From Lysobacterales bacterium (GTDB lineage Bacteria; Pseudomonadota; Gammaproteobacteria; Xanthomonadales; SZUA-5), in assembly GCA_022844165.1 (NCBI GenBank), contig JALHMH010000001.1, positions 124,001-188,000 of the forward strand: a stretch of DNA of 64,000 bases. Direction: 5' to 3'. The notes under the pieces are model-generated. The model ran no database searches. It was not told where the DNA came from and saw only the letters and a program-made list of their open reading frames with translations. Below are positions 9,902 through 18,736 of the stretch, piece by piece; positions within the stretch are counted from its first letter, which is position 1, and every line of letters begins with the position of its first letter. A program made the position numbers and the translations under genes.

Positions 9902-10482
9902 CCGAAATCACGCCGCCGCACTCAATCCCAGGTCGCTCACACATTGGCGACCGGGAACCCTTCCTCGGCATCCTTGGTCGCAATACGGCTGACTATTCGA
10001 TTATGGCGGCGCAACGGCACCACGTCGCATTGAGCCAGATGGCGGACAACAAGGCCAATATCATCATTACGGTATCGTCGATCGTGTTAACGCTATCGCT
10101 GGGTCGCATGAACGATCCTGAATTGCGCGCAAGCATGTTGACGCTGGCGGGCTTTACGTTAATCGCGCTGCTTTTGGCCATTCTGGCCGTTTTGCCAAAG
10201 TACCGGCCGATGCGCTTGAGTAATACGCGAGACTTGCCTCCACACTTCAACATCATGTTTTTCGCGCACTTTGCGGAGCTTCCGCGCGACGAATTCATGC
10301 GTCGCTGGGCAGATGCCCTGCGCACGGATGCCGCGGTCTACGAAAACTTGGCAAATGATCTTTATTCCATAGGCACGTATTTGTCGCGTCACAAATACCG
10401 CTACTTGCGAATCTCGTACGTGTTCTTTCTGACCGGGTTTTTGCTGGCAGCCATCGAGCAAGTCATACGGTTTGCCTTCTGA
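9898..10482 (+). CDS. Pycsar effector-like (PycTM / DUF5706) membrane protein
   Basis: 194 aa. It closely follows the PycTM layout: an N-terminal amphipathic part, MADNKANIIITVSSIVLTLSL as the first membrane segment, a second membrane helix (LAGFTLIALLLAILAVL), a soluble NIMFFAHFAELPRDEF block, a helical NDLYSIGTYLSRHKYRYLR segment and a last membrane helix. In described Pycsar systems such proteins are activated by cyclic UMP or CMP and damage the membrane during phage infection. No nucleotide cyclase or HD domain is encoded next to it here, so the family assignment is from sequence and the defence role is only a possibility. Start ATG at 9898 overlaps the hydrolase stop. Confidence 0.8.
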   Translation: MTEITPPHSIPGRSHIGDREPFLGILGRNTADYSIMAAQRHHVALSQMADNKANIIITVSSIVLTLSLGRMNDPELRASMLTLAGFTLIALLLAILAVLPKYRPMRLSNTRDLPPHFNIMFFAHFAELPRDEFMRRWADALRTDAAVYENLANDLYSIGTYLSRHKYRYLRISYVFFLTGFLLAAIEQVIRFAF

Positions 10483-10489
10483 GGACGTC

Positions 10490-10517
10490 AAAAAGCCCGC
10501 CATGGGCGGGCTCTTTT
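10490..10517. terminator. Bidirectional rho-independent terminator
   Basis: An A-run is followed by an 8-bp perfect stem AGCCCGCC/GGCGGGCT (10494-10501 and 10505-10512) with loop ATG and a T-run. It sits between the convergent PycTM-like and H-NS-like genes and can serve both. Confidence 0.9.
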
Positions 10518-10532
10518 ACGTTGCGCCTTGCG

Positions 10533-10874
10533 CTACTTGATGAGCAGATCGTCGAGCGATTTGCCGGCGGCAACTGCATCGCGAAACCAGTGCGGCTGTT
10601 TGCCACGGCCGGTCCAGGTTTGCAGGTGATTGATCGGATTTCGGTACTTCGGAGCCACCATTCGCTTGGCTTCGGCTGAACTGGCCAGCGCGGCTCGCGG
10701 ACCACGACCGGCGAAGAGCTCGTAAATATCGAACCCGGCTTCCTTGGCCTGCGCTTCAAGATTGCGTCGCACTTCGGCGAACTGTTGCTTTTTCAGGACT
10801 TCAATGCGTGCGCGCGCCGCAACTGCCAGCTGCTCCAGCTCCGAAATGGACAGGCCGCTAATATCAATCGACAT
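10533..10874 (-). CDS. H-NS family nucleoid-associated protein
   Basis: 113 aa. The N-terminal helical part (ISELEQLAVAARARIEVLKKQQ) would oligomerise. The C-terminal DNA-binding domain carries KYRNPINHLQTWTGRGKQP followed by HWFRDAVAAGKS, which corresponds to the AT-hook-like core (Y-R-N-P ... T-W-x-G-R-G) of the short H-NS/BpH3-type proteins. It likely binds AT-rich DNA and silences or structures it. GAGAGG lies 8 nt upstream of the ATG. Single gene, terminated by the hairpin at 10490-10517. Confidence 0.9.
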   Translation of the reverse strand: MSIDISGLSISELEQLAVAARARIEVLKKQQFAEVRRNLEAQAKEAGFDIYELFAGRGPRAALASSAEAKRMVAPKYRNPINHLQTWTGRGKQPHWFRDAVAAGKSLDDLLIK

Positions 10875-11066
10875 CGTTTCGCCTCTCTTTTATATGGGTG
10901 ACGCCACGTAGGATGCCAATACTCTTTGATTATTGCAATAAACAAACCTGTCTGATGCCTTTCCGATTAACTTCCCAACGCGTTCCTCTCTCCACGGCGG
11001 TTTGAATACCGGCACCGAGTGGGCGCAGGGAAAGGTGGACGATGCGTAGTGACGCAGAGATATCAA

Positions 11067-11140
11067 CTAACGAGGCTGCGCCCCAGACCGCCGAGCATTG
11101 TAGGCTTCACCAGACACCGTACTTGCCAAAACCCCCATTG
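11067..11140 (+). repeat. Dispersed 74-bp repeat, copy A
   Basis: Begins CTAACGAGGCT and includes the identical blocks AGACCGCCGAGCATTGT and CGTACTTGCCA-AACCCCC. It aligns without gaps to 62067-62140, about four-fifths identical by eye. Both copies are in intergenic DNA and in the same orientation. Confidence 0.75.
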
Positions 11141-11196
11141 AACGCTATGCGCTCAATCGCCCTCTTGTACTCAAGGGGGCTTCAACAACCAAAGCC

Positions 11197-11280
11197 GCTG
11201 CGTAGAAAATTTGACTCAACTGTACAGATCCGGCGCCGTCAAGGGCTGTAGACAGGCAAGCTAGCGCCGCTCTACGCAGC
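11197..11280. repeat. Inverted repeat pair bounding an 84-nt element
   Basis: GCTGCGTAGA at 11197-11206 and its exact reverse complement TCTACGCAGC at 11271-11280 enclose 64 nt. The right arm lies 20 bp beyond the kynA stop codon, so the transcript could fold into a long-range stem. It lacks a T-run. Function unknown. Confidence 0.45.
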
Positions 11281-11299
11281 CGCAGGCTTGCACAGCAGG

Positions 11300-12154
11300 T
11301 TATTCAAGCCGATCTCCAAGCACCGTTCGAACCTCCAATAGCTCAGGGAAAAACGTCAGGTCCAGGGCCTTTCGCAGAAAGGCGACACCTGAAGAACCGC
11401 CGGTCCCGCGCCGATAGCCGATGATTCGCTCCACCGTTTTCATATGCCGAAACCGCCAGAGTTGAAAGCTCTCTTCAACGTCCACCAACTGCTCGCACAG
11501 ATGATAGGCAGACCAGTGTGCGTCAGGCTTCTCGTAGATCGCTTTGAGCACTGGAATCAGCTCGGGCACGCGCTCGTGTGGTTGAGAAAAGTCGCGACTC
11601 ACACATCGATCTGGAATAGGGTGACCAACCCGGTACAAATGCATCAAGAACTCGTCGTACAGGCTGGGGGCGTGCAATGCCTCGACAAGATTGGCGTAGC
11701 TGACCGGGTCATGTGCGAATACCGCCAACATGTCGCCGTTTTTGTTACCCAATAGAAACTCGATCCAGCGATACTGGACCGACTGAAAGCCGCTGGCGGG
11801 CCCAAGTACATGGCGAAACGCCATGTATTCGCTGGGCGTGAGGGTCTCAAGCACTGCCCATTGCTCAAAAAGCTGCCGCTGTATGTGCTTGACGCGCGCC
11901 AGTATCTTCAAACACGGCCCAAGATCATCGCCGCGCAGTTTGGCAATCGCCGCGTGCAGCTCGTGTATCACGAGCTTCATCCAAAGTTCGCTGGTCTGAT
12001 GCTGGATGATGAACAGCATTTCGTCGTGGTGCATTGGCGACGAGAGTGGGTTCTGAGCACCCAGCAAACGATCGAGTTGCAAGTAGCCACCGTAACTCAA
12101 CCGTTCCCGCAGATCAGTGGTGATCTCGGCTTCCAGCGCACGCCGGTTGCTCAT
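11300..12154 (-). CDS. kynA: Tryptophan 2,3-dioxygenase
   Basis: 284 aa, normal length for bacterial haem-dependent TDO, which opens the indole ring of L-tryptophan to N-formylkynurenine. Family landmarks are [11 protein letters not shown] near the N-terminus, [21 protein letters not shown] (substrate pocket and a key His), [16 protein letters not shown], and the C-terminal [17 protein letters not shown] that closes over the active site. The ATG overlaps the stop of the small upstream gene by 4 bp (12151-12154). Downstream kynurenine-pathway enzymes are not adjacent, but ACMSD is encoded at 56294-57289. Confidence 0.97.
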   Translation of the reverse strand: MSNRRALEAEITTDLRERLSYGGYLQLDRLLGAQNPLSSPMHHDEMLFIIQHQTSELWMKLVIHELHAAIAKLRGDDLGPCLKILARVKHIQRQLFEQWAVLETLTPSEYMAFRHVLGPASGFQSVQYRWIEFLLGNKNGDMLAVFAHDPVSYANLVEALHAPSLYDEFLMHLYRVGHPIPDRCVSRDFSQPHERVPELIPVLKAIYEKPDAHWSAYHLCEQLVDVEESFQLWRFRHMKTVERIIGYRRGTGGSSGVAFLRKALDLTFFPELLEVRTVLGDRLE

Positions 12155-12381
12155 GCGGTTTGCCCAAGCAGGCTCTTGACGAACGCCGAGATCTCGTCTT
12201 TGCTGCCGTAGATCTTGGTGTGCGAATCTCTCCCGAGATTAGTGCCGACCGCGACCGAATATTCCATTCCCGCTGCGTTGCCTTCTTCATCCAGTTTCGC
12301 GAACGACTCGATCCGTCCTATGAAAACCACTTTAGATGCATCGATAAACCCGCCTTGCGGCAGCCTAATCCAGCGTTGCAT
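12151..12381 (-). CDS. Small conserved-looking protein upstream of kynA
   Basis: About 76 aa, starting [16 protein letters not shown], with a compact mixed alpha/beta sequence ([41 protein letters not shown]). No signal peptide or membrane segment. The ATG at 12381 is chosen because GAGG lies 5 nt upstream; the ATG at 12411 has no such site. It is coupled to kynA by a 4-bp overlap. I do not recognise the family. Confidence 0.65.
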   Translation of the reverse strand: MQRWIRLPQGGFIDASKVVFIGRIESFAKLDEEGNAAGMEYSVAVGTNLGRDSHTKIYGSKDEISAFVKSLLGQTA

Positions 12382-12532
12382 GTTCGCCTCGAAGAAGATG
12401 GCCCTTGACATGCTGAGTGTAACTAAGTTGCAGGGCGTCTGGGGGCGCGACTGAGAGGCCAGCATTCGTGCTTCAGCCTGGGCTGGCCCGCATCTTGCCA
12501 GAATCTGCGGACCACCCCGTCAGGAATGTCCG

Positions 12533-13360
12533 ATGAGAAACCAACTTCTGTACCTCATTCTTCTGGCTGCTGCCAGCGCAAACGCCGAGATGATCATCGC
12601 GCCGGGACTGGATATCGATGCCGGCGCGCGTTACGTGCAAATTCCGTCGGGTATGAGCGTGGGTGTGATCGACACTGGATCGGGATCGGTCCGGTTGGCG
12701 GAAAACGCCGGGGCCCAACGGATCGATACCGGCAGCGGCGATGTGCGCCTCGGTGCCGAGGCGGTCAGTGGCGATATCGATACGGGATCTGGATCTGTGT
12801 CCCTCGATGTGGGCGCACGAGCGGGAATGATCGACACCGGCAGCGGCAGCGTGGATCTTGCTGATCGCGCTGCAAGCGGCGGCATCGATACCGGCAGCGG
12901 CAGCGTCGACATCGGCGTACAGGCGACGGTCGATGGTGACATCGATACCGGTTCGGGTTCTGTGCGGATCAAAGAGGGTTCGCGAGTCAATGGCAAGATC
13001 GATACCGGGAGCGGCGACGTGGACCTGCGTGGAGTGATCGTCAAAGGCCCCGTCGATGTCGGCAGTGGCAACATTCGCCTGGCGGATGTTGCGGCCGAAA
13101 GCCTGGCGGTGACCAGTGGCGATATCACGTTATCGGGTTCCACCCGAATCGCTGGCGAGTTGCGAATTCGCAAACGTAAGTGTTGGGGTCTTTGCTGGGG
13201 CGGCAGAGACCCGGTGGTACGCGTTGGCCCAGGTGTTGTGATCGACGGCAAGATTATCGTGGAAGATGGCGCCAAAGCCGACATTTCCGTCGATCCTGCG
13301 GCGAAGGTTGGTGGCGTTATTGGCGCCACGGTGCGTGGTCTGGCGGAGCGAAACGAGTGA
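12533..13360 (+). CDS. Secreted beta-helix repeat protein (18-residue IDTGSGSV repeats)
   Basis: 275 aa with a signal peptide (MRNQLLYLILLAAASANA). The body is built from near-identical units with the core I-D-T-G-S-G-[SD]-V: Asp falls at residues 47, 65, 83, 101, 119, 138, 157 and 175, so the period is 18 (twice 19). A degenerate first unit is at 29 and a later one near 194. An 18-residue period is what one turn of a three-sided beta-helix needs, and DUF4097/polymer-forming adhesins have similar logic. The end (about 205-275) is non-repetitive with a Cys-x-x-x-Cys and then VIDGKIIVEDGAKADI, a bactofilin-like strand pattern. Coupled by a GTGA overlap to the DUF1415 gene. Confidence 0.75.
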   Translation: MRNQLLYLILLAAASANAEMIIAPGLDIDAGARYVQIPSGMSVGVIDTGSGSVRLAENAGAQRIDTGSGDVRLGAEAVSGDIDTGSGSVSLDVGARAGMIDTGSGSVDLADRAASGGIDTGSGSVDIGVQATVDGDIDTGSGSVRIKEGSRVNGKIDTGSGDVDLRGVIVKGPVDVGSGNIRLADVAAESLAVTSGDITLSGSTRIAGELRIRKRKCWGLCWGGRDPVVRVGPGVVIDGKIIVEDGAKADISVDPAAKVGGVIGATVRGLAERNE

Positions 13361-13899
13361 GTCTCGGCGAAGCGGACGTCATCGAAGCAACGCGTCGCTG
13401 GATCGAGCGCGCGGTCATTGGATTGTCCCTGTGCCCCTTCGCGCGCAAACCCTATGAGCAAGACAGCGTGCGCATCGCGCTTAGCGATGCGCGCGATGCG
13501 GACGCGTTACTGCAGGCGCTCAGCGACGAGTTGACGCATCTTGTCAACTCCTCGCCGGCCAGTTGCGAGACAACGCTGCTGGTACATCCACTGGCGATGA
13601 CTGATTTTCTTGACTTCAACGACTTCCTGGAATTGGCAGATGCGTGTGTGGCAGCCATGGGACTTGAAGGCGAAGTGCAGGTAGCCAGCTTTCACCCCGA
13701 TTTTGTGTTTGCCGATGAAGCACCCGACGACGTCAGCAACGCAACCAATCGATCGCCGTACCCGACCCTGCACTTGTTGCGCGAAGCCAGCGTCGCACGC
13801 GCGGTCGACTCGCTCGCCGATCCGGATGTCGTTTATCAGCGCAACATTGCAAGCCTGCGCGCGCTCGGATGGGAGGGATTTCGTCGGGCGACAGGTTAG
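13357..13899 (+). CDS. DUF1415 family protein
   Basis: About 180 aa, cytoplasmic. Recognisable as DUF1415 from the N-terminal RRWIERAVIGLSLCPFARKP, the central TTLLVHPLAMTDFLDFNDF, SFHPDFVFAD and the C-terminal SPYPTLHLLREASV blocks. The family has no assigned biochemical role. The GTG start overlaps the stop of the repeat-protein gene (13357-13360), and its TAG overlaps the TAA of the convergent protease gene (13896-13899). Confidence 0.88.
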   Translation: MSLGEADVIEATRRWIERAVIGLSLCPFARKPYEQDSVRIALSDARDADALLQALSDELTHLVNSSPASCETTLLVHPLAMTDFLDFNDFLELADACVAAMGLEGEVQVASFHPDFVFADEAPDDVSNATNRSPYPTLHLLREASVARAVDSLADPDVVYQRNIASLRALGWEGFRRATG

Positions 13900-15158
13900 C
13901 CCGCTTTGTTCTGCCAGCGCACCAGGGCGCGGAGCACATTCAGTGCTTCCCGAAGCATGAAGTCGCGTTCAAGTGCGGGGCCGGTTGCCGTCGCGGGTGC
14001 TGATCCTGTTTGCAGGTGGCCTGGCAGGTCGGCCTCGCTGACGCTGCGTACGCCGCGATCGATGGGTGTCAGCTCAGCCGCTTGCAGTTCAACATCGGGA
14101 ACAATGCCGGCAGCCTGAATCGAGCGACCAGAAGGCGTGTAATACAGGGCGGTGGTCAGTTTGATGGCCTCGCCGCTCTCGAGGGGCAGGACCGACTGAA
14201 CCGACCCCTTGCCGAAGGTGGTTTCGCCCAAAATGAGCGCGCGACGTGTGTCTTGCAGGGCGCCGGCAACGATTTCGCTGGCAGAGGCCGATCCGCGGTC
14301 GACCAACACTACGATCGGCGCGCCTTTGAGTACGTCGCCCGGTGTCGCTACAAACTCGGATTTCGACATGCTCACTCGCCCCCTGGTCGAGACAATCACA
14401 CCGCTATCGATGAACAAATCGCTGACGGCGACCGCTGCGTCCAGCAGTCCACCGGGATTGCTGCGCAAATCGAGCACCAGGCCATCAATGGGAACACTGG
14501 GTTTGACCAGCCCGGCGATTCTGCGTGCCGTTTCTTCGCCGGTGTTGGTTTGAAATGCGGCAATACGAACGTATGCGAATCCCGGCGCCAACATCCGTGC
14601 GCGCACGGCGGTGATGTCGATCACAGCGCGCGTCAACTCCACTTCGAACGGCACGCTTGCGCCGCGCTGAATCGTGAGTCTTACCTTGCTGCCGACGGCG
14701 CCGCGCATCTGGTCGATTGCGATGTTCGCGTTTTCGATATCGATCGGCGTATCGTCGATCCGGCGAATAATGTCGCCGGGCTGGATGCCGGCCGCAGCTG
14801 CTGGCGTGTCGTCGATTGGCGAAATGATCACTAATTCACCGCCCCGCACTTGCACCTCGACGCCGAGCCCTCCGTAACTGCCGCTGGTATCGTCGGTGAG
14901 CGTCTCCAAATCCGTTTTCGCAAGGTAGGCGCTGTGCGGGTCGAGATCGAACAGCAGTCCGCGGATGGCCGATTTCATCAGTTTGTCGGCGCCGACTGGT
15001 TCGACATACGAGCGCTGGACCTCACGAAAGACGGCGGTGAAGATGCGAATGTCCTCGATATCGACCTCATCGATTTGGGTGCTCGTAACCACCGTCGTTT
15101 CATTGGCGAATACGGGAGTTGCGAGCGCAACACAGAGGCACAGAGCGAGGCGATTCAT
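13896..15158 (-). CDS. Carboxyl-terminal processing protease, S41A family
   Basis: About 420 aa, exported by an N-terminal signal peptide (MNRLALCLCVALATPVFA). A PDZ domain (GGLGVEVQVRGGELVIISPI ... GIQPGDIIRRID) precedes the S41 protease core. The Ser/Lys dyad lies in RGSASASEIVAGALQ and ETTFGKGSVQ. It probably trims periplasmic or membrane substrates from the C-terminus. It is the CtpA-like, shorter partner of the Prc protease at 39659. The start at 15158 gives a clean signal peptide; the longer frame to 15314 adds a non-signal leader. Its stop codon overlaps that of the convergent DUF1415 gene. Confidence 0.92.
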   Translation of the reverse strand: MNRLALCLCVALATPVFANETTVVTSTQIDEVDIEDIRIFTAVFREVQRSYVEPVGADKLMKSAIRGLLFDLDPHSAYLAKTDLETLTDDTSGSYGGLGVEVQVRGGELVIISPIDDTPAAAAGIQPGDIIRRIDDTPIDIENANIAIDQMRGAVGSKVRLTIQRGASVPFEVELTRAVIDITAVRARMLAPGFAYVRIAAFQTNTGEETARRIAGLVKPSVPIDGLVLDLRSNPGGLLDAAVAVSDLFIDSGVIVSTRGRVSMSKSEFVATPGDVLKGAPIVVLVDRGSASASEIVAGALQDTRRALILGETTFGKGSVQSVLPLESGEAIKLTTALYYTPSGRSIQAAGIVPDVELQAAELTPIDRGVRSVSEADLPGHLQTGSAPATATGPALERDFMLREALNVLRALVRWQNKAG

Positions 15159-15265
15159 GGTTCGGTACTCAAGTCTTGGTTGTGGATCTTCATCTTCGGC
15201 GCCCTCGTATGGTGGTCGATCAGGGTCGTACACCTCTGGCGAACGCTGTGAAAATGCGTCTGCCC

Positions 15266-16774
15266 TTATGAACTGCATGACAACATCGAGCAACCCGCGC
15301 GCGACCTTGCCCACTCCGGCCTCTTACTCGTCAGGTGCGCAAATTGCGGCTGTTTCGCAAACGGTTGTCGCAGCGCGGAGAGCAGTTCTTGCAGGATCGT
15401 CGCGTCGCCCTTTTCTGCCGCGTCGATGGACAACTGCAGCAGGAAATTGCGTGGGACCAGTCGCGGGTTGACGGCATCCATGTCATCGCGCCTTGCGCGC
15501 CCGGTGTAACGCGCCAGCCACGCCGAAAGCTGCTCCGCCGATCGAGCGAATTTTGCGGCGCTGTAACATGCGTCGGCAAAGTCCGTCGCACGCAGCTGCT
15601 GAGTATCGTGATCGCTCAACACCCGAAAGCCGAGCGTAAAGTCGCACTCGGCCGATTCCATCCAGGATAGAAAGCCACGCACAAGCTGAATGTCATCATC
15701 GCTTTCGTCGGCAAGACCCAGTTTGTGCCGCATCGCTGCCAGATAGCGCTCGGAGAACACGCGCGCGTATCTCTCCAGGCCTTCGTTCAGCGCGGCCTCG
15801 TCGACCACACCCGACAGCGCGTGGGCCAGAGCCTGCAAGTTCCATTGGGCGATCTGCGGTTGCCGTCCGTAGGCATAACGTCGCCCCTGAGCGTCGGTTG
15901 TATTCGGCGTCCACAGCGGATCGACATTCTCCAGCCAACCGAACGGGCCGTAGTCGATGGTCAAACCCAGAATCGACAGGTTGTCGGTGTTCATGACGCC
16001 ATGGACAAAACCCAGTCGCATCCAGTCGACCATCAATCGCGCCGTGCGTTCGGATACGTCGATAAACCAGGCGCCGCGATCCCGTTCAAGGTGCGGAAAA
16101 TCGCGATCGAGCGTGAAGTCGATCAGGCGATTGAGCAGAGCAGTATCGCCGCGCGACGCAGGCAGCTCGAAGTGCCCAAACCGAATGAAGGATGGTGCGA
16201 CCCGACAGACGATGGCGCCCGTTTCGTTTTGTGGACGCCCGTCGTAAAACATATCGCGAACAACACAGTCGCCAGTGGTGACCAGCGACAGTGCGCGCGT
16301 CGTCGGCACGCCGAACGCGTGCATGGCTTCGCTGAGGACGTATTCGCGCAGCGAAGAGCGCAGCACGGCGCGGCCGTCCGCGTGGCGTGAGTATGGCGTC
16401 GGACCCGCGCCCTTGAGTTGCAGCTCGTATCTGGAATTGTCCGTTCCGATGACCTCACCCAGGCTGATCGCGCGGCCATCGCCAAGCTGCCCGGCCCATT
16501 GGCCGAACTGATGGCCCCCGTAGTTGGTCGCGATCGGCGTCATCCCCGGCAACAGCGCGTTGCCGGACATCGCTGCCAGAAAGGCTGGCGATTCGCGCAG
16601 CGCTGAGTCGATTCCTATGGTCTGCGCCAATTCGCGATTGAATGCCAGCCACTTCGGTGCCATTACGGGCGTCGGCATCGCCGGCGAATACAGTGCGCCG
16701 CGTACCTGACGCACACCCGGCGCCTTGTTTGCATCGGCCGGCAACTCGCGCGCAAAGCGGTTGTCGAACTTCAT
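15266..16774 (-). CDS. selO: SelO-family protein adenylyltransferase (YdiU)
   Basis: 502 aa. The SelO pseudokinase family transfers AMP from ATP to Ser, Thr or Tyr residues of target proteins and is linked to redox stress. Recognised from NYGGHQFGQWAGQLGDGRA, LQLKGAGPTPYSRHADGRAV, SLVTTGDCVVRDMFYDG and HGVMNTDNLSILGLTIDYGPFG, which includes the metal-binding region. The tail ends in SCSS, which resembles the bacterial, selenocysteine-free version. It starts at an ATG overlapping the trmB stop by 4 bp (16771-16774). Confidence 0.95.
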   Translation of the reverse strand: MKFDNRFARELPADANKAPGVRQVRGALYSPAMPTPVMAPKWLAFNRELAQTIGIDSALRESPAFLAAMSGNALLPGMTPIATNYGGHQFGQWAGQLGDGRAISLGEVIGTDNSRYELQLKGAGPTPYSRHADGRAVLRSSLREYVLSEAMHAFGVPTTRALSLVTTGDCVVRDMFYDGRPQNETGAIVCRVAPSFIRFGHFELPASRGDTALLNRLIDFTLDRDFPHLERDRGAWFIDVSERTARLMVDWMRLGFVHGVMNTDNLSILGLTIDYGPFGWLENVDPLWTPNTTDAQGRRYAYGRQPQIAQWNLQALAHALSGVVDEAALNEGLERYARVFSERYLAAMRHKLGLADESDDDIQLVRGFLSWMESAECDFTLGFRVLSDHDTQQLRATDFADACYSAAKFARSAEQLSAWLARYTGRARRDDMDAVNPRLVPRNFLLQLSIDAAEKGDATILQELLSALRQPFAKQPQFAHLTSKRPEWARSRAGCSMLSCSS

Positions 16775-17436
16775 GCGCAGCGCTCGAAGATAAGGTCAGT
16801 GACTGCGTGTCCGAGATTGCGACCACGGCGCTCGAAATGCGTTTCGATTCTCGCGGCGCCGCGCTCGGCGCGATCGGCAACCAGCCGCAGTCGGGGCTCG
16901 GTGCCTAGCACCTCACGCATTGATTCGGCGTAAGGCTGCCAATCGGTAGCCAAATGCAATCGCCCGCCCATTCGCAGTTGCGTTGCGATGAGCGCAACAA
17001 CGTCATGGCGCACGATGCGCCGTTTGTGGTGGCGCGCTTTGGGCCAGGGGTCGGGGAAGTAAATGCGCACTTCATCGAGGCTTGCGGCGGAAAAGACGTG
17101 CAGCACTTCGATCGCATCGAATCGTATCAGCCGTAGATTGCGCAACTCGGCCGCGGCAGCGGCGCGCAAGGCGCGGCCGACGCCGGGCCCGTGTACTTCG
17201 ATGCCCAGAAAATTGCGATTCGGATCGGAACTGGCGGCGGCGATCAGCGCCTCGCCGTTGCCGAAGCCCACTTCCACGACGATCGGCGATGCCTGGAGGT
17301 ACGCAGCGCGAAGCGCGTCTTCGGCGACCGGCCAATCGATACCGAATCTTGGCCAGAGCGTTTCCAGCGCCACGCGCTGAGCTTCGGTGGTCCGCCCCTG
17401 GCGTAGCACATAGCTCTTGATGTGCCGGTCGCTCAC
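16771..17436 (-). CDS. trmB: tRNA (guanine-N7-)-methyltransferase
   Basis: 221 aa, standard TrmB length. It methylates G46 of tRNA using S-adenosylmethionine. Signatures are [15 protein letters not shown] (SAM-binding loop), [16 protein letters not shown], and [20 protein letters not shown], the diagnostic FPDPWPK block. GTG start overlapping the thiG stop (17433-17436). Order thiG-trmB is common in gammaproteobacteria of this kind. Confidence 0.97.
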   Translation of the reverse strand: MSDRHIKSYVLRQGRTTEAQRVALETLWPRFGIDWPVAEDALRAAYLQASPIVVEVGFGNGEALIAAASSDPNRNFLGIEVHGPGVGRALRAAAAAELRNLRLIRFDAIEVLHVFSAASLDEVRIYFPDPWPKARHHKRRIVRHDVVALIATQLRMGGRLHLATDWQPYAESMREVLGTEPRLRLVADRAERGAARIETHFERRGRNLGHAVTDLIFERCA

Positions 17437-18212
17437 TCAATCAGACCTAGTTCGGGCGACGACGCATTCGCAAATCGCTTTTTCGGTATGCGCCCGGCCA
17501 AAAAGGCTTCGCGACCGGCTTCCACTGCTTTGCGCATGGCACTGGCCATCAACACCGGATCTCTTGCGCCGGCAATCGCGGTGTTCATGAGCACACCGTC
17601 GCAGCCCAGCTCCATGGCCACGGCGGCGTCGGACGCCGTGCCGACGCCCGCATCGACGATGATCGGTACCGTTTTTTCCTCGACAATCGTCAAGATGTTG
17701 TACGGATTGCGCACGCCCAGGCCCGATCCGATCGGCGCCGCCAGCGGCATCACCGCCACGCAGCCCCGCTTGGCCAGCTCGCGCGCAACAACCGGATCGT
17801 CGTTGGTGTAGACCATTACCTGGAATCCATCGCGCACCAGAATATCGGTGGCTTTGAGCGTCTCGACGACATCTGGAAACAGCGTCTTCGTCTCGGCAAG
17901 AACTTCCAATTTGACGAGGCAGGCACCGTCCAACAACTCACGCGCAAGGCGACACGTGCGCACGGCTTCTTCGGCAGAAAAGCAGCCCGCCGTATTCGGC
18001 AAGATGGTGTACCTGTCCGGCGGCAATACGTCGAGCACGTTTGGCTGCCCAGGCAAGTTACCGATGCTGGTGCGGCGTATCGCCACGGTGACGATTTGTG
18101 CTCCGGCGGCCTCGGTGGCAAGCTGCGTTTCCGCCAAATCTCTGAATTTCCCGGTTCCCGTCAACAACCGGGACCTATAGAGCTTGCCGGCGATTTCAAG
18201 TGCATCGTTCAT
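17433..18212 (-). CDS. thiG: Thiazole synthase ThiG
   Basis: About 259 aa TIM-barrel enzyme of thiamine biosynthesis that joins deoxyxylulose 5-phosphate, dehydroglycine and ThiS-thiocarboxylate. Visible signatures are [38 protein letters not shown] with the Schiff-base Lys, [17 protein letters not shown] and [31 protein letters not shown]. The start is set at [10 protein letters not shown] (18212); the frame upstream is arginine-rich filler. The ThiS carrier gene, which often precedes thiG, is not encoded in the 200 bp upstream. Coupled to trmB. Confidence 0.96.
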   Translation of the reverse strand: MNDALEIAGKLYRSRLLTGTGKFRDLAETQLATEAAGAQIVTVAIRRTSIGNLPGQPNVLDVLPPDRYTILPNTAGCFSAEEAVRTCRLARELLDGACLVKLEVLAETKTLFPDVVETLKATDILVRDGFQVMVYTNDDPVVARELAKRGCVAVMPLAAPIGSGLGVRNPYNILTIVEEKTVPIIVDAGVGTASDAAVAMELGCDGVLMNTAIAGARDPVLMASAMRKAVEAGREAFLAGRIPKKRFANASSPELGLIE

Positions 18213-18322
18213 AGTCTGTCGTTCGGGACGCATTGACGACAGCATAGCGGGACTTGCGGCACGACTCCGTGCGCTGTGCAAACGTGGCGACGGATCGCGT
18301 TGGCGATCGCGCATTACAGAAC

Positions 18323-18356
18323 CGCGAGTCCGGCGAAGTGCAGGACCGGACTCGCG
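18323..18356. repeat. Hairpin resembling the second arm of the dispersed repeat
   Basis: A perfect 11-bp inverted repeat CGCGAGTCCGG (18323-18333) / CCGGACTCGCG (18346-18356) with a 12-nt loop. It matches the second hairpin in the copies at 19140-19160 and 24678-24705. It may also act as a terminator for the small gene at 18410 (minus strand), though no T-run follows. Confidence 0.6.
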
Positions 18357-18409
18357 TGGGGTTGAACTGGCGCTCTCCAATCAACGGTTGAGCGCATTTC
18401 TCATTCGAA

Positions 18410-18736
18410 TCACTCGATCAAGTTGATCGCAAACCCGATAAAAGTGGTTCCGACCGCATCGTAAGTGGCAATTTGCCCGTTGGGTGCGATTGCGACAAAC
18501 GGGGTTCCTTGCCCTGAAGTCCCAGCAACAGCATGCCCATATGGCGTCACCGCCAATGCATCGTCCGGGACACCAATTTCTTCGAGGGGCGGCGTGGTCC
18601 GGGATTGAGCAACAGGATAGTTTCCGCTGTTCCACTCCGTGGTGTTCCATTTTCCATCGCTTCCCAGCCATTGGACTGAGAAATTGAATACGTACCCACC
18701 CTTATTGTTCACTGTGATTTTCTGAACTGGTCGCAT
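18410..18736 (-). CDS. Small protein of unknown function
   Basis: 108 aa, no signal peptide or membrane segment. The sequence (MRPVQKITVNNKGGYVFNF, QWLGSDGKWNTTEWNSGNYP, then APNGQIATYDAVGTTFIGF) suggests a small all-beta fold, possibly of an aegerolysin- or lectin-like type. I cannot assign a family. AGGAG lies 7 nt upstream of the ATG, which supports expression. It is downstream of another small all-beta gene and of the nSTAND gene on the same strand. Confidence 0.6.
   Translation of the reverse strand: MRPVQKITVNNKGGYVFNFSVQWLGSDGKWNTTEWNSGNYPVAQSRTTPPLEEIGVPDDALAVTPYGHAVAGTSGQGTPFVAIAPNGQIATYDAVGTTFIGFAINLIE

Larger units (their letters stand above)
10875..11299. other. Intergenic region with dispersed repeat and long-range inverted repeat
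   Basis: Non-coding interval of 425 bp between the divergently placed H-NS-like promoter side and the kynA stop. It holds one copy of a dispersed 74-bp repeat (11067-11140) and a 10-bp perfect inverted repeat with arms 64 nt apart (11197-11206 and 11271-11280). A short open frame at 11042-11251 overlaps both and has no recognisable content. Confidence 0.6.

Noticed and set aside
11042..11251. 69-codon open frame upstream of kynA terminator region
   Set aside because: Overlaps the dispersed repeat and the long inverted repeat, has no ribosome site and no recognisable sequence.
12631..13461. Antisense frame opposite the IDTGSG repeat protein
   Set aside because: Its repetitive sequence is the mirror of the sense repeats; the sense frame has a signal peptide and a coupled downstream gene.
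18213..18409. A thiS gene upstream of thiG
   Set aside because: No short frame ending in Gly-Gly was found in the gap; only a hairpin and non-coding sequence.
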